From Chitinophagaceae bacterium UBA3961 (GTDB lineage Bacteria > Bacteroidota > Bacteroidia > Chitinophagales > Chitinophagaceae): DNA of 20,475 nt. The notes under the pieces are model-generated. The model was given only the letters and a program-made list of their open reading frames with translations. It was not told the DNA's origin and searched no databases. Below are positions 1 through 8,368 of the stretch, one piece after another. Location: positions 1 to 20,475 of the forward strand of contig DGDD01000062.1 in assembly GCA_002385265.1 (NCBI GenBank), in the 5' to 3' direction. A program made the position numbers and the translations under genes. Every line of letters begins with the position of its first letter. The first letter of the stretch is position 1.

Positions 1-16
1 CGACGCTCTTCCGATC
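1..16. other. Illumina adapter remnant at contig end
   Basis: Bases 1-16 (CGACGCTCTTCCGATC) are identical to the 3' part of the standard Illumina TruSeq read-1 adapter, whose next base would be T; here base 17 is G. From base 18 the murB reading frame makes good sense (Ile-Glu-Asn-Gly-Trp-Gly-Gly before Leu-Glu-Asn-Leu), so genuine genomic sequence starts at about base 17. This is assembly contamination, not biology, and it marks a contig end. Confidence 0.9.
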
Positions 17-17
17 G

Positions 18-731
18 ATTGAAAATGGATGGGGAGGGTTGGAAAATTTGTCTCTTATTCCCGGGTCTGTAGGAGCAGCACCAATTCAGAATATTGGCGC
101 TTATGGGGTAGAGTTAGTTCAATCTTTTCATGCTCTTGAAGCCTATCATATTGCATCTAAAGAAGTACATCATTTTTCTAAAGATGATTGTAAATTCGGT
201 TATAGAGAGAGTGTTTTCAAGGGTGCCTTGAGGGGGCAATACATTATTATGAATGTTCAATTCAAGCTTTCTAAAAAACCTGACATTAACATTGGTTATG
301 GAGCGATACAGCAAGAGTTAGATAAGATGGGTGTGGTAGAACCCAAAATCAAAGATGTTTCTGACGCCGTAATTCGAATACGTCAAAGTAAACTTCCCGA
401 TCCTAGCCAAATTGGCAATGCGGGAAGCTTTTTCAAAAACCCGTCTGTATCTACTGAGTTCGCCAACAAGTTGAAGGTAGCTTATCCTGGTTTGGTAAGC
501 TATTCAAATATAGACGGATCAGTTAAGTTAGCCGCCGGATGGCTTATTGAGCAATGCGGATGGAAAGGCGTTCGGAGAGGCGATGCCGGCTGTCATGAGA
601 AGCAAGCGCTGGTTCTTGTTAATTTCGGAAAGGCCCGCGGTGCCGAAATTTTAGCATTGAGTAATGAGATCATTCAATCTGTTCAAGATAAATTTGGAGT
701 ACATCTAGAACGTGAAGTGAATATTATTTAA
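18..731 (+). CDS. murB: UDP-N-acetylenolpyruvoylglucosamine reductase (MurB), N-terminus missing
   Basis: MurB reduces UDP-GlcNAc-enolpyruvate to UDP-MurNAc with NADPH and FAD, the second committed step of peptidoglycan precursor synthesis in the cytoplasm. About 237 residues remain, and roughly 100 N-terminal residues with the first part of the FAD-binding domain are lost at the contig edge. Conserved elements visible are GLENLSLIPGSVGAAPIQNIGAYG (bases 33-104), the Arg of YRES (bases 204-206, E. coli Arg159), the proton-donor Ser of GSFFKNP (bases 426-428, E. coli Ser229) and the Glu near the C-terminus in LEREVN (E. coli Glu325). The YRES insertion marks a type I enzyme like that of E. coli. 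A TTG at 39-41 is not the start: the frame continues upstream with conserved residues to the adapter junction. The gene is convergent with the ATPase gene and ends at the shared hairpin. Confidence 0.95.
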   Translation: MENGWGGLENLSLIPGSVGAAPIQNIGAYGVELVQSFHALEAYHIASKEVHHFSKDDCKFGYRESVFKGALRGQYIIMNVQFKLSKKPDINIGYGAIQQELDKMGVVEPKIKDVSDAVIRIRQSKLPDPSQIGNAGSFFKNPSVSTEFANKLKVAYPGLVSYSNIDGSVKLAAGWLIEQCGWKGVRRGDAGCHEKQALVLVNFGKARGAEILALSNEIIQSVQDKFGVHLEREVNII

Positions 732-732
732 T

Positions 733-755
733 AAGGAGCCTTAAAGGCTCCTTTT
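733..755. terminator. bidirectional rho-independent terminator between murB and ATPase gene
   Basis: A 9-bp stem (AAGGAGCCT at 733-741 with AGGCTCCTT at 745-753) with a 3-base loop is followed by TTTTA on the + strand and by an AT-rich tract on the - strand. It lies in the 27-base gap between two convergent stop codons, so it probably ends both transcripts. Confidence 0.8.
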
Positions 756-758
756 ACT

Positions 759-2267
759 TTATTCTTCGTCATCTTCGATCGATGGACCTAAATTGATCAT
801 GCTTCCCATTAAATCTTTGAACTCTATTTTACCATCAATGGCCTTCTTGCTAATAACTGAATAAGAAGCCAATCCGTGCAATACAAACTCCATTAATAAA
901 GCCGCTTCAAAATCATTGGCATGTTTATAGTATTTTTTTACCAAAGCGTGCAATCCGTCAACTTTATAAAGCTCTTGCAGTTTGAATGCATCGGTAAAGT
1001 CAACACTTAATTCCAACAAGTTGCCTCTGTCAAACCATGCTTGGATGGCTTTGTAAGGGTTCTCTGGCGCAGGTTGTTGACTATTTTGACGACGTTTCTT
1101 ATAACCATCAGGGCTCGGGAAATAAGTGGTAAATTGAGTGCGGATGGCTTTGTCTAACAAATTCATCGCCACTTGAAATGGGCCTTCTTGCTCACCTTCG
1201 TAAACCAACTCTATTTTACCGGTGATGGCTGGAATAATTCCTTGCAGATCACTGATCCATATCTGCGTTTTTTCTTCTTTATTGATAATACCACGACGCT
1301 CGGCGGAACTCCATGCATTTTCATAAGCTGAAATACTCAATCGCGCTGAAACACCGCTTTTTTTATCTACATATTCATTGTTTCTGGCTTCGAATGCGAT
1401 CTGTTCAATAAGGCGTTTGATCAAATCACTTACTGAAACCTTTTTAGCCTGCGTTTCATGAATGGCCGCTTCTTGTTCGGTTATTGTTAAAGCAGTTTCG
1501 ATTGATTTTGGGTAATGGGTTAAAATCTGACTTTGAATTCGGTCTTTCAAAGGAGTAACGATGGATCCTCTATTGGTATAATCTTCCGGATTTGCAGTAA
1601 ATACAAATAAGATATCGAGCGGCATTCTTAACTTAAATCCACGGATTTGAATATCTCCTTCTTCTAAAATATTAAAGAGCGAGACTTGAATTCTTGCTTG
1701 CAAATCAGGGATTTCGTTTATTACAAAAATGCATCGATTGCTTCTTGGAATGATTCCGTAATGCAAAACTCCTTCATCAGAAAAGCTAAGTTTCAAGTTT
1801 GCGGCTTTAATTGGATCAATGTCGCCAATTAAATCGGCCACGCTTACGTCAGGAGTTGCCAATTTTTCGCCATAACGCTGCGAACGGTGCAACCACTCAA
1901 TGGGGGTGTCGTCTCCTTTATGGAGGATCACTTCCCTTGCATATTTAGAAATTGGTTCAAAAGGATCGTCGTTTATTTCAGACCCTGCTACCACCGGAAT
2001 GTATTCGTCTAAAAGGTGCGTCATCATTCGAGCCATCCTGGTTTTTGCTTGACCCCTGAGCCCTAAGAACAACATATTATGCCTTGATAGAATAGCTCTT
2101 TCGACATCCGGAATTACAGTATCTTCATAACCAACAATACCTGGAAAAGTGGTTTCTCCGGCTTGTAGTTTTTTTATTAGGTTTCTGCGGATCTCTTCTT
2201 TAATAGAAACAGGTTGGTATCCACTCGCTTTCAAAGCACCTAAGGTGCTAATACTTGGTTTCGACAT
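759..2267 (-). CDS. MoxR/ChlI-like AAA+ ATPase
   Basis: This 502-residue AAA+ ATPase resembles the Mg-chelatase ChlI/MoxR group. The P-loop is GLRGQAKTR (residues 69-77), Walker B is IFVINEIPDL (180-189), with Asn184 in place of the usual Asp before Glu185, sensor 1 lies in TANPEDYTNRG (224-234), and the likely arginine finger is in PLKDR (239-243). The C-terminal half is mostly helical and ends in an acidic tail. Such ATPases work with a VWA-domain partner to remodel or load metal into client proteins. A VWA gene lies 22 bases upstream in the same direction, so the two are probably one operon. No porphyrin genes are nearby, so a chelatase role in chlorophyll or cobalamin synthesis is unlikely, and the client is unknown. 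The ATG at 2265-2267 has an A-rich leader without a Shine-Dalgarno sequence. Confidence 0.88.
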   Translation of the reverse strand: MSKPSISTLGALKASGYQPVSIKEEIRRNLIKKLQAGETTFPGIVGYEDTVIPDVERAILSRHNMLFLGLRGQAKTRMARMMTHLLDEYIPVVAGSEINDDPFEPISKYAREVILHKGDDTPIEWLHRSQRYGEKLATPDVSVADLIGDIDPIKAANLKLSFSDEGVLHYGIIPRSNRCIFVINEIPDLQARIQVSLFNILEEGDIQIRGFKLRMPLDILFVFTANPEDYTNRGSIVTPLKDRIQSQILTHYPKSIETALTITEQEAAIHETQAKKVSVSDLIKRLIEQIAFEARNNEYVDKKSGVSARLSISAYENAWSSAERRGIINKEEKTQIWISDLQGIIPAITGKIELVYEGEQEGPFQVAMNLLDKAIRTQFTTYFPSPDGYKKRRQNSQQPAPENPYKAIQAWFDRGNLLELSVDFTDAFKLQELYKVDGLHALVKKYYKHANDFEAALLMEFVLHGLASYSVISKKAIDGKIEFKDLMGSMINLGPSIEDDEE

Positions 2268-2289
2268 TCTTTAATTTTATAGGTACTGT

Positions 2290-3387
2290 TTAGTATAATG
2301 TTTTTTTCTTTCCGCTTTCGAAGTCTTTGAAAATGAAAGAGCCTAGTTTGTCGAGGCTTGCAAAAAACGCCTTTCCATTGTTGGTTTCAGTAAACTCCTG
2401 AACAAATCTTTGCAAATAGGGATCCGTAGCAATCATGAAGGTAGTAATGGGTATTTTCAATTTTTTACACTGGGCCGCTAAATTCAAACAACGATTGGTG
2501 ATTTTTCGATCCAAGCCAAATGCGTTTTTATAATAGCGTTTTCCTTCTTTTAAGCAAGTAGGCTTTCCATCGGTAATCATGAAAATTTGTTTATTGGGAT
2601 TCCTTCTTCTTCTGAGCAGATCCATGGCCAATTCAAGTCCCGCCACGGTATTGGTGTGAAAAGGGCCTACTTCTAAATAGGGGAGATCCTTGATTGCAAC
2701 GGGCCAGGCATCATTTCCAAACACTACTATGTCTAAAGTATCTTTTGGATATTTTGTAGTGATCATTTCGCTCAATGCCATTGCTACTTTCTTTGCCGGC
2801 GTTATACGGTCTTCTCCGTATAGGATCATTGAGTGTGAAATGTCGATCATCAAAACCGTAGATGTTTGCGTTTTAAAATCCGTTTCGCGGATCGCCAGAT
2901 CTTCCTCATTCATTCTAAAAGAGTCGATTCCGTGGTTAATTTGAGCATTCATAATGGAACTGGTAAAGTCAATCTGCTCCAACATGTCACCAAAACGGAA
3001 TGGCCTAGTTTCAGGGTTAATTTCATCACCTTGTCCGGGCTTAAAAGTTCTATGATCACCCGATTTCGTTTTGCGAAGTTTGCCAAAAATCTCTTCTAGC
3101 GATTTCTTTCGAATGCCTTGTTCTGTTTTTGGAGTTATTTTAAAGCTACCGTTGTGGTCGTCTTCTTTTAGGTAGCCATTTTGCTTTAAATCTTCAATAA
3201 AATCCCCCATTCCATACTCGCTATTCGTAAGCTCATATTGTTTGTCGAGTTGGTTCATCCACTGCAAAGCTTCAGATGCATCTCCGTTGGTATAGGAGAG
3301 TAACTCCATGAACAAATCCAATAACTGCTCGAATTTTGACTTTTCGGAGCTATTGGGGTCATAACCGGTAAACAAAAATCCTCTCAT
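2290..3387 (-). CDS. VWA-domain protein, partner of the ATPase (ChlD/CoxE-like)
   Basis: This is a 365-residue protein with an N-terminal helical region (1-130) and a C-terminal von Willebrand factor A domain (about 176-350). The MIDAS metal site is visible as DISHS (Asp182, Ser184, Ser186), with a candidate Thr in HTNT (244-247) and the Asp of TDGKP (272-276). The domain binds a divalent metal and normally mediates protein contacts. Paired with the ATPase gene 22 bases downstream, it fits the MoxR-VWA or ChlI-ChlD two-component pattern, in which the VWA protein docks the AAA+ ring on its target. No signal peptide or membrane segment is seen, so it should be cytoplasmic. AGGA lies a few bases before the ATG, a weak Shine-Dalgarno-like match. 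The gene follows the terminator of the large upstream membrane protein gene; I see no clear -7 box for it. Confidence 0.85.
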   Translation of the reverse strand: MRGFLFTGYDPNSSEKSKFEQLLDLFMELLSYTNGDASEALQWMNQLDKQYELTNSEYGMGDFIEDLKQNGYLKEDDHNGSFKITPKTEQGIRKKSLEEIFGKLRKTKSGDHRTFKPGQGDEINPETRPFRFGDMLEQIDFTSSIMNAQINHGIDSFRMNEEDLAIRETDFKTQTSTVLMIDISHSMILYGEDRITPAKKVAMALSEMITTKYPKDTLDIVVFGNDAWPVAIKDLPYLEVGPFHTNTVAGLELAMDLLRRRRNPNKQIFMITDGKPTCLKEGKRYYKNAFGLDRKITNRCLNLAAQCKKLKIPITTFMIATDPYLQRFVQEFTETNNGKAFFASLDKLGSFIFKDFESGKKKTLY

Positions 3388-3416
3388 GTCCTGTAATTTC
3401 GTCTATTCTAAATAAT

Positions 3417-3450
3417 AAAAAAAATCCCGGAAAGTTCATTTCCGGGATTT
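3417..3450 (-). terminator. strong rho-independent terminator of the DUF2723 gene
   Basis: A 12-bp perfect stem (3422-3433 with 3439-3450) has a 5-base loop (3434-3438). On the - strand it is followed by a run of eight T (3417-3424) and more AT-rich sequence. It starts 17 bases past the stop codon of the 1124-residue gene and separates that gene from the VWA/ATPase operon. Confidence 0.92.
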
Positions 3451-3467
3451 ACTATTTAAGGAAGATT

Positions 3468-6400
3468 TTAATTTTTGGGAGTATCGGGAATTTTTAGCTC
3501 GGAAGGGGCTTTTTCAACCGTTCCTTTACTGCCTTTGAACTGCTTTTCCCAGTCGGCAATTTGTCTTAACATATCAAAACAAGAAGCAATGTCCTGAACA
3601 TAATTTTCCTGTTTATCAGTTAAGCCATTTGCTTTTTGATTCAGGTACTGGTAAGCTTGAAGGCCCAATTCATTGGTATCCATACCCGGATCGCCTAAAG
3701 ATTTGTAGAATACCATTTGTTGTTCCAGATCTCTCTTAACAGATGCATTTACCTTGTCCGCCAATTTGGTATCTCCGCTTTGGTAAGCGGCCAAAAGGAA
3801 GGTCATGGTAATTCTATTGTGCATATTGCCACGATTGGAAGTCATACCATAAGGGATGTTCTTCTCGTTCACCATTTGGTCGTATTTGTTAAGGATTTTA
3901 CGAGCCGAATCTTTCATGCCATTGTTTGCCAAGCTTAGTGCAACAAATGCATGAGTAGAGCGAATACTGCTTAAATGGCGACGGTTTTCTTCGTCGTAGT
4001 AAACACCGTTCTTGTCTGCATTTCCGTAAGCGAATTTCTCCATGATGTTTTTATAAGCCACGTTGCGTTCTACATTGGTGTTTTCAACAGGAACCAATCT
4101 GTAGCTCATACCCTCCAAACGAGTGTATTTATCAAGTCCTAGCTCTTCCAATTCTTGAGTTGAAGTGAAATAAATGGGACGTTTCCAATTGTTTGCAGCA
4201 ATAAGAGCTAGAATGGCTAGATCATTCTTTTGAATGAAGCTCTTCTTGATATCCAATTTTAACTCTGATACGATGCTGTCTTCCGGATTAAAGCTCATCG
4301 ACTTTCTAACTTCTTCTACGTTCACCGGTACAGATACCTTTGATACAGGGAAGGTATTCAATGATTCGCCATCTCCGATAGGTACCATGTATTTTGGATC
4401 ATCGCTACCGGTTACAGTTTTCAAAATAGTATACAGGTCATGGTATTTATTCTGGTCGAAATAAGAGATCGGGTTATTTGGGATCTTATAACGACTCAAA
4501 TAAGTAGCAGAGAAAACAGCATCTCTTTTTGTTCCTTCAATTTGGTTTTCTGTGAAAATAACATCAGCAGGTGCACTTTCATTAACTCGATAGCGCAATT
4601 GATTCATATACCAATCTGTTGCCAGCAAACTATAGTTCATCACACGGAGATCCAATCGGTTTCCGGCTACTTCCTGAGTGTACCAAAGCGGGTAGGTATC
4701 GTTGTCACCAAATGAAATTACAATGGCGTCTTTTGCACAACTTTCCAAATAGTCTTTACCCAAGTCATATGCAAGTGTTTTCTGACTGCGGTCGTGGTCG
4801 TCCCATTCTTGGCTTGCCATTAGAACCGGAACTGCCAACAATGAAACTGCAAATGCAGCATAGTTACCCGTAGTTTGACTCTTGAGTAAAGAGGCGAGTT
4901 TGTCTTTCAACCAAAGGGCGCCCAAACCGATCCAAATAGCGAAAGCATAGAAAGATCCCACATAAGCATAGTCACGTTCACGTGGTTGATATCCCGATTG
5001 GTTCAAATAAATTACAATCGCAAAACCTGTAAAGAAGAATAGCAAGAAAGAAACAATAAAGTCTCTATTATTTTTTTGATACTGATAGAAAATACCCAAG
5101 ATGCCAAAGATAAAGGGCAAGAAAAAGAGCTTATTGTTTGCTTTGTTTAGTTTGCCTGCTGTTTCCGGTAACACATCATTCGTAGCTGTTCCTTTCATAT
5201 TATCAATGAAGGATATACCACTTGCCCAGTTACCATCGCGTCCGTTACCAAAGCCTTGAAGATCGTTTTGTTTACCGGCAAAGTTCCACATGAAGTAGCG
5301 GAAATACATCCATCTTAACTGGTAATCCATGAAGTAGCGGATGTTATTTGAAAAACCGGGTTGTTCGCCGGCGCTCAGTCCACCAAAATTGCGATAAACA
5401 TACTCTTGGTTTCTTTCATTCCCGTTATCGTACATACGAGGGAATAAGCGAGGACCAATTTTTGCAGCATCCCAATCGGGGTGTTGACTCATGATTTCTT
5501 CAATATCATTGTCAGACGGTTTTGCGCTGAAATCTTGTTTTTTCATTTCACCGCTAGCGATGTATTCATCTTTTCCTTTGATGTACTGTGTACCCACAGA
5601 AACGGAGGGGGCACGGTACGTGAAATCAGGACCATAAAGAATGGGCCAATCTCCATATTGATCACGACTTAAGTAACCTACCAAACTCACAGGATTGTCT
5701 ACATTGTACATATCCACTGAGGGATTTGCTGAAGAACGAATCAATGTTGTGAAATAGATTGAATAACCCATTACCAAGAAGAGGGTTGAAAGAATACCGA
5801 TTTTAATAAAGGAAGCAACGGAATTCTTATAGAAATAGGTAAGCGCAATAACACCACCTATAATGATTAGTAGGCCAAGTCCACTTCCAGCTGATTTGAT
5901 AAAGGGAAAACAGAACAATAGTAAAATTGCGCCTAACCAAACCGGGAAACTAGAAAATTTCTTAATGGAAGCATCGTTGAATCGCAATCCAACGATCAAC
6001 ATTCCAAATAACAAGAAGAAATAAGTTCCGAATCCAAAGAAGAAAGGTGTATGGAGTTTATTCACAAAGAAAATATCGAACGCGCCTGCGCCTTTAATGC
6101 TCCACTGAATAATGGCTACTTGTACCAAGCCAGTTAAGATACAGCCGATGAAGAAAGCCCAGATCATTCCTTTAGTTGTTGGTGTGTAACGTTTGAAATA
6201 ATACACCATTACAATGGCAGGTATCGTCAATAAGTTTAACAAGTGAACACCAATTGATAATCCCATCATGAAGAAAATGAACACGATCCAACGATCGGCT
6301 CTTGAGAAGCGATGCCCATCGGTTTTGCTTTCAGTATCTACTTCATGTTCCCATTTCAAGATTGCCCAAAATACCAGAGCTGTAAAGAAAGAAGACAAGG

Positions 6401-6842
6401 CGTACACTTCACCTTCAACAGCGCTGTACCAAAAGCTATCAGAAAACGTATAAGCCAAAGCTCCGATTACACCGGAACCCAGAATAGAAAAGATTTGTGT
6501 GCCGCTTAATTCAGTGCCCGGCTTTTGAACAATTTTGCGAGCGAAGTGAGTGATCGTCCAAAATAAGAAAAGGATCGTCATACCACTGGCGATGGCACTC
6601 ATGAAGTTTACACCCTTGGCAGCAGTCATCGGATTATCGCCAAACAACACGATAAAAAACCGGCCGATCAATGTGAAGAGGGGAGCACCCGGTGGGTGAG
6701 GAATTTGTAATTTATAGGCACTGGAAACGAATTCACCACAATCCCAAAAACTTCCGGTGGGTTCCATAGTGAGTACGTATACTGTGCAAGCAATCAGACC
6801 CACGATCCATCCCACAATGTTGTTCAAACGGTTAAATGTCAT
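3468..6842 (-). CDS. DUF2723/TMEM260-family large membrane protein, probable GT-C glycosyltransferase
   Basis: This 1124-residue protein has many hydrophobic segments between about residues 10 and 685, followed by a soluble C-terminal part of some 440 residues. The N-terminus shows the DUF2723 signature: a first membrane helix, then FWDCGEF (32-38) and the IPHPPGAPLF stretch (47-56). Acidic residues in the first loop (here Asp34 and Glu37) are typical of GT-C transferases that use lipid-linked sugars. Human TMEM260, a member of this family, is a protein O-mannosyltransferase; transferring that activity here is inference. The C-terminal part is rich in helices and may be TPR-like. In Bacteroidota these proteins are common and mostly uncharacterised. 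The gene stands alone, with its own promoter (6866-6896) and a strong terminator. The ATG at 6840-6842 follows the promoter by 23 bases, which supports this start. Confidence 0.85.
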   Translation of the reverse strand: MTFNRLNNIVGWIVGLIACTVYVLTMEPTGSFWDCGEFVSSAYKLQIPHPPGAPLFTLIGRFFIVLFGDNPMTAAKGVNFMSAIASGMTILFLFWTITHFARKIVQKPGTELSGTQIFSILGSGVIGALAYTFSDSFWYSAVEGEVYALSSFFTALVFWAILKWEHEVDTESKTDGHRFSRADRWIVFIFFMMGLSIGVHLLNLLTIPAIVMVYYFKRYTPTTKGMIWAFFIGCILTGLVQVAIIQWSIKGAGAFDIFFVNKLHTPFFFGFGTYFFLLFGMLIVGLRFNDASIKKFSSFPVWLGAILLLFCFPFIKSAGSGLGLLIIIGGVIALTYFYKNSVASFIKIGILSTLFLVMGYSIYFTTLIRSSANPSVDMYNVDNPVSLVGYLSRDQYGDWPILYGPDFTYRAPSVSVGTQYIKGKDEYIASGEMKKQDFSAKPSDNDIEEIMSQHPDWDAAKIGPRLFPRMYDNGNERNQEYVYRNFGGLSAGEQPGFSNNIRYFMDYQLRWMYFRYFMWNFAGKQNDLQGFGNGRDGNWASGISFIDNMKGTATNDVLPETAGKLNKANNKLFFLPFIFGILGIFYQYQKNNRDFIVSFLLFFFTGFAIVIYLNQSGYQPRERDYAYVGSFYAFAIWIGLGALWLKDKLASLLKSQTTGNYAAFAVSLLAVPVLMASQEWDDHDRSQKTLAYDLGKDYLESCAKDAIVISFGDNDTYPLWYTQEVAGNRLDLRVMNYSLLATDWYMNQLRYRVNESAPADVIFTENQIEGTKRDAVFSATYLSRYKIPNNPISYFDQNKYHDLYTILKTVTGSDDPKYMVPIGDGESLNTFPVSKVSVPVNVEEVRKSMSFNPEDSIVSELKLDIKKSFIQKNDLAILALIAANNWKRPIYFTSTQELEELGLDKYTRLEGMSYRLVPVENTNVERNVAYKNIMEKFAYGNADKNGVYYDEENRRHLSSIRSTHAFVALSLANNGMKDSARKILNKYDQMVNEKNIPYGMTSNRGNMHNRITMTFLLAAYQSGDTKLADKVNASVKRDLEQQMVFYKSLGDPGMDTNELGLQAYQYLNQKANGLTDKQENYVQDIASCFDMLRQIADWEKQFKGSKGTVEKAPSELKIPDTPKN

Positions 6843-6865
6843 AGCGTATTTTAATTTAAACTTGG

Positions 6866-6896
6866 CAAACCTACATGAATTTTAATTACTTACAAA
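6866..6896 (-). promoter_or_regulatory. Bacteroidota-type promoter of the DUF2723 gene
   Basis: On the - strand, TTTG (6893-6896) is followed after exactly 19 bases by TAGGTTTG (6866-6873). This matches the Bacteroidota primary sigma consensus (-33 TTTG, -7 TAnnTTTG) in both boxes and spacing. The start codon is 23 bases downstream of the -7 box, giving a leader of roughly 18-20 bases. It is the best complete promoter in the window. Confidence 0.75.
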
Positions 6897-6908
6897 CTAG
6901 CGCGGCCT

Positions 6909-6916
6909 TAATTTTG
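6909..6916 (+). promoter_or_regulatory. possible -7 box for the serine hydrolase lipoprotein gene
   Basis: TAATTTTG matches TAnnTTTG, but no good -33 TTG lies at the right distance and the ATG is 89 bases further on, implying a leader of about 85 bases. It sits in the 163-base divergent gap shared with the DUF2723 promoter. This is a weak call. Confidence 0.3.
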
Positions 6917-7005
6917 GCCCCTATTTTCAGGAACTTTTCCTCATTTTTTTCGCAGACGGGAAAGGTGAACCGAATAGTAGTACATTCATATCTAAAAAAA
7001 TCAAG

Positions 7006-8313
7006 ATGCGCATTTCTCTTTGGATTCCCGGACTTCTTTTCGCCTCTTGCTTCAGTATCATTTCCTGTAAGTCCAAACAAAAATCAACTAACGTGAACTC
7101 ATCCTCGAAAATGGAGTCGGCTACTTCTACCAAAGTCAACGTTTTAGATAGTTTGTTGCATGCCCATTCAAATGAATTTAAATCTATTCTTGACCAACCG
7201 GATGCCTATCGAGTTCAAATAATTTACACGCAAATCAATAGAAATCAACAGAATGTGCCGAGTTTTGTGGATTATAGCTTTCGACTAAATAATGCAGAAT
7301 ACTTTTATCCGGCCTCTACAGTAAAATTTCCTACCGCAGTTCTAGCGCTCCAGAAACTCAGAGAATTAAACAAGCCCGGATTGGATCGATTCTCTACCAT
7401 GATTACCGAAGCCGGCTATTCCGGTATGCTTCCTGTATACAACGACCCTAGCGCTCCCGATGGTAAACCGAGTATCGATCACTATATCAAAAAAATTCTG
7501 TTAACAAGTGATAACGACGCTTTTAACAGGCTTTATGAGTTTTTAGGTTCAGAATACATCAATTCAGAATTGCACAAAAAAGGCTATCAATCGGCCCAAA
7601 TCATCCACCGTTTAGAGCGCTCTTTGACAGAAGATGAAAATCGACATTCCAATCCCGTTCATTTCTTTGATCTCGTAACAGGTCAATCGATTTATTCAAA
7701 ACCAATGCTGTTTAATCAGCAGCCATACCCCGATAGAACTGACCGACTTGGTAAAGCTTATTACAAAAACGACCAGTTAGTAGATGGGCCAATGGATTTT
7801 TCCAAAAAGAACCGAATTGGTTTAGATGACCTCCATAATGTGCTGAGAGCCATTATGTTCCCTGAAGCAGTTGCGAGTCAGAGAAGGTTCAACTTGGACA
7901 GGGAAGATTATCAGTTTTTGAGAAATTATATGTCGATGTACCCTGCAGAAAGCGGCATAGCCGGATATGACAGCACTAGTTATTGGGATGCTTATTGCAA
8001 GTTTTTGTATTGGGGATCCGAGAAAGGAACCTTACCAAAGTCCCTCCGCGTGTTTAACAAAGTAGGCGATGCTTATGGATTTCTGCTAGACGTGGCTTAT
8101 GTAGCCGATTTCGATAAAAACATAGAGTTCATGGTTTCTGCTGTAATCTATTGCAATAGTGATGGAATACTCAATGACAGCAAGTATGACTACGATGCAG
8201 TCGGGTTCCCGTTTTTCAAAAATTTGGGCCGGGTGATTTACGAATATGAATTAAATAGAAAAAGAAGTTTTACACCCGATTTATCGGCTTTCAAATTTAG
8301 CTACCAAAAGTAA
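7006..8313 (+). CDS. lipoprotein with class A beta-lactamase-like serine hydrolase domain
   Basis: This is a 435-residue protein with a lipoprotein signal peptide: basic start, hydrophobic core, and lipobox IISC with Cys21 as the probable lipidated residue. The mature domain carries motifs of penicillin-recognising serine hydrolases: SxxK as STVK (Ser104-Lys107), SDN (168-170), and KVG (352-354) where KTG is usual. The motif order and spacing resemble the Beta-lactamase2 (PF13354) group. The protein is much longer than a classical class A enzyme (about 290 residues), with an insertion between SDN and KVG. Anchoring in the cell envelope suggests action on a peptidoglycan-related or other periplasmic ester or amide substrate. 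I see no obvious omega-loop Glu, so antibiotic resistance should not be assumed. The gene appears monocistronic, because the aminotransferase promoter follows at once. Confidence 0.8.
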   Translation: MRISLWIPGLLFASCFSIISCKSKQKSTNVNSSSKMESATSTKVNVLDSLLHAHSNEFKSILDQPDAYRVQIIYTQINRNQQNVPSFVDYSFRLNNAEYFYPASTVKFPTAVLALQKLRELNKPGLDRFSTMITEAGYSGMLPVYNDPSAPDGKPSIDHYIKKILLTSDNDAFNRLYEFLGSEYINSELHKKGYQSAQIIHRLERSLTEDENRHSNPVHFFDLVTGQSIYSKPMLFNQQPYPDRTDRLGKAYYKNDQLVDGPMDFSKKNRIGLDDLHNVLRAIMFPEAVASQRRFNLDREDYQFLRNYMSMYPAESGIAGYDSTSYWDAYCKFLYWGSEKGTLPKSLRVFNKVGDAYGFLLDVAYVADFDKNIEFMVSAVIYCNSDGILNDSKYDYDAVGFPFFKNLGRVIYEYELNRKRSFTPDLSAFKFSYQK

Positions 8314-8316
8314 CAG

Positions 8317-8344
8317 TTGTTAGTGCATATATATTGTAATTTTG
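8317..8344 (+). promoter_or_regulatory. promoter of the aminotransferase gene
   Basis: TTG (8317-8319), a 17-base spacer and TAATTTTG (8337-8344) match the Bacteroidota promoter pattern. It lies just after the stop of the lipoprotein gene. The TTG inside the -7 box is in frame with the aminotransferase and looks like a start codon, but it is promoter sequence; the ATG follows 24 bases later. Confidence 0.65.
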
Positions 8345-8368
8345 CAGCCGTCTAAAAACAAACAAACA

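Noticed and set aside
39..41. TTG as the murB start
   Set aside because: The frame continues upstream to base 18 with residues typical of MurB; the true N-terminus was lost at the adapter junction.
759..3387. Magnesium chelatase for chlorophyll or cobalamin synthesis
   Set aside because: Only the ChlI/ChlD-like parts are present, no ChlH-like subunit or porphyrin genes are near, and the VWA partner is short.
6886..7139. Open frames antisense to the 5' end of the lipoprotein gene
   Set aside because: They overlap the promoter region and the signal peptide coding sequence, show no recognisable protein features and are typical shadow frames.
7006..8313. Antibiotic-resistance beta-lactamase
   Set aside because: Motifs show the fold only; the third motif is altered, the length is atypical and no resistance context is visible.
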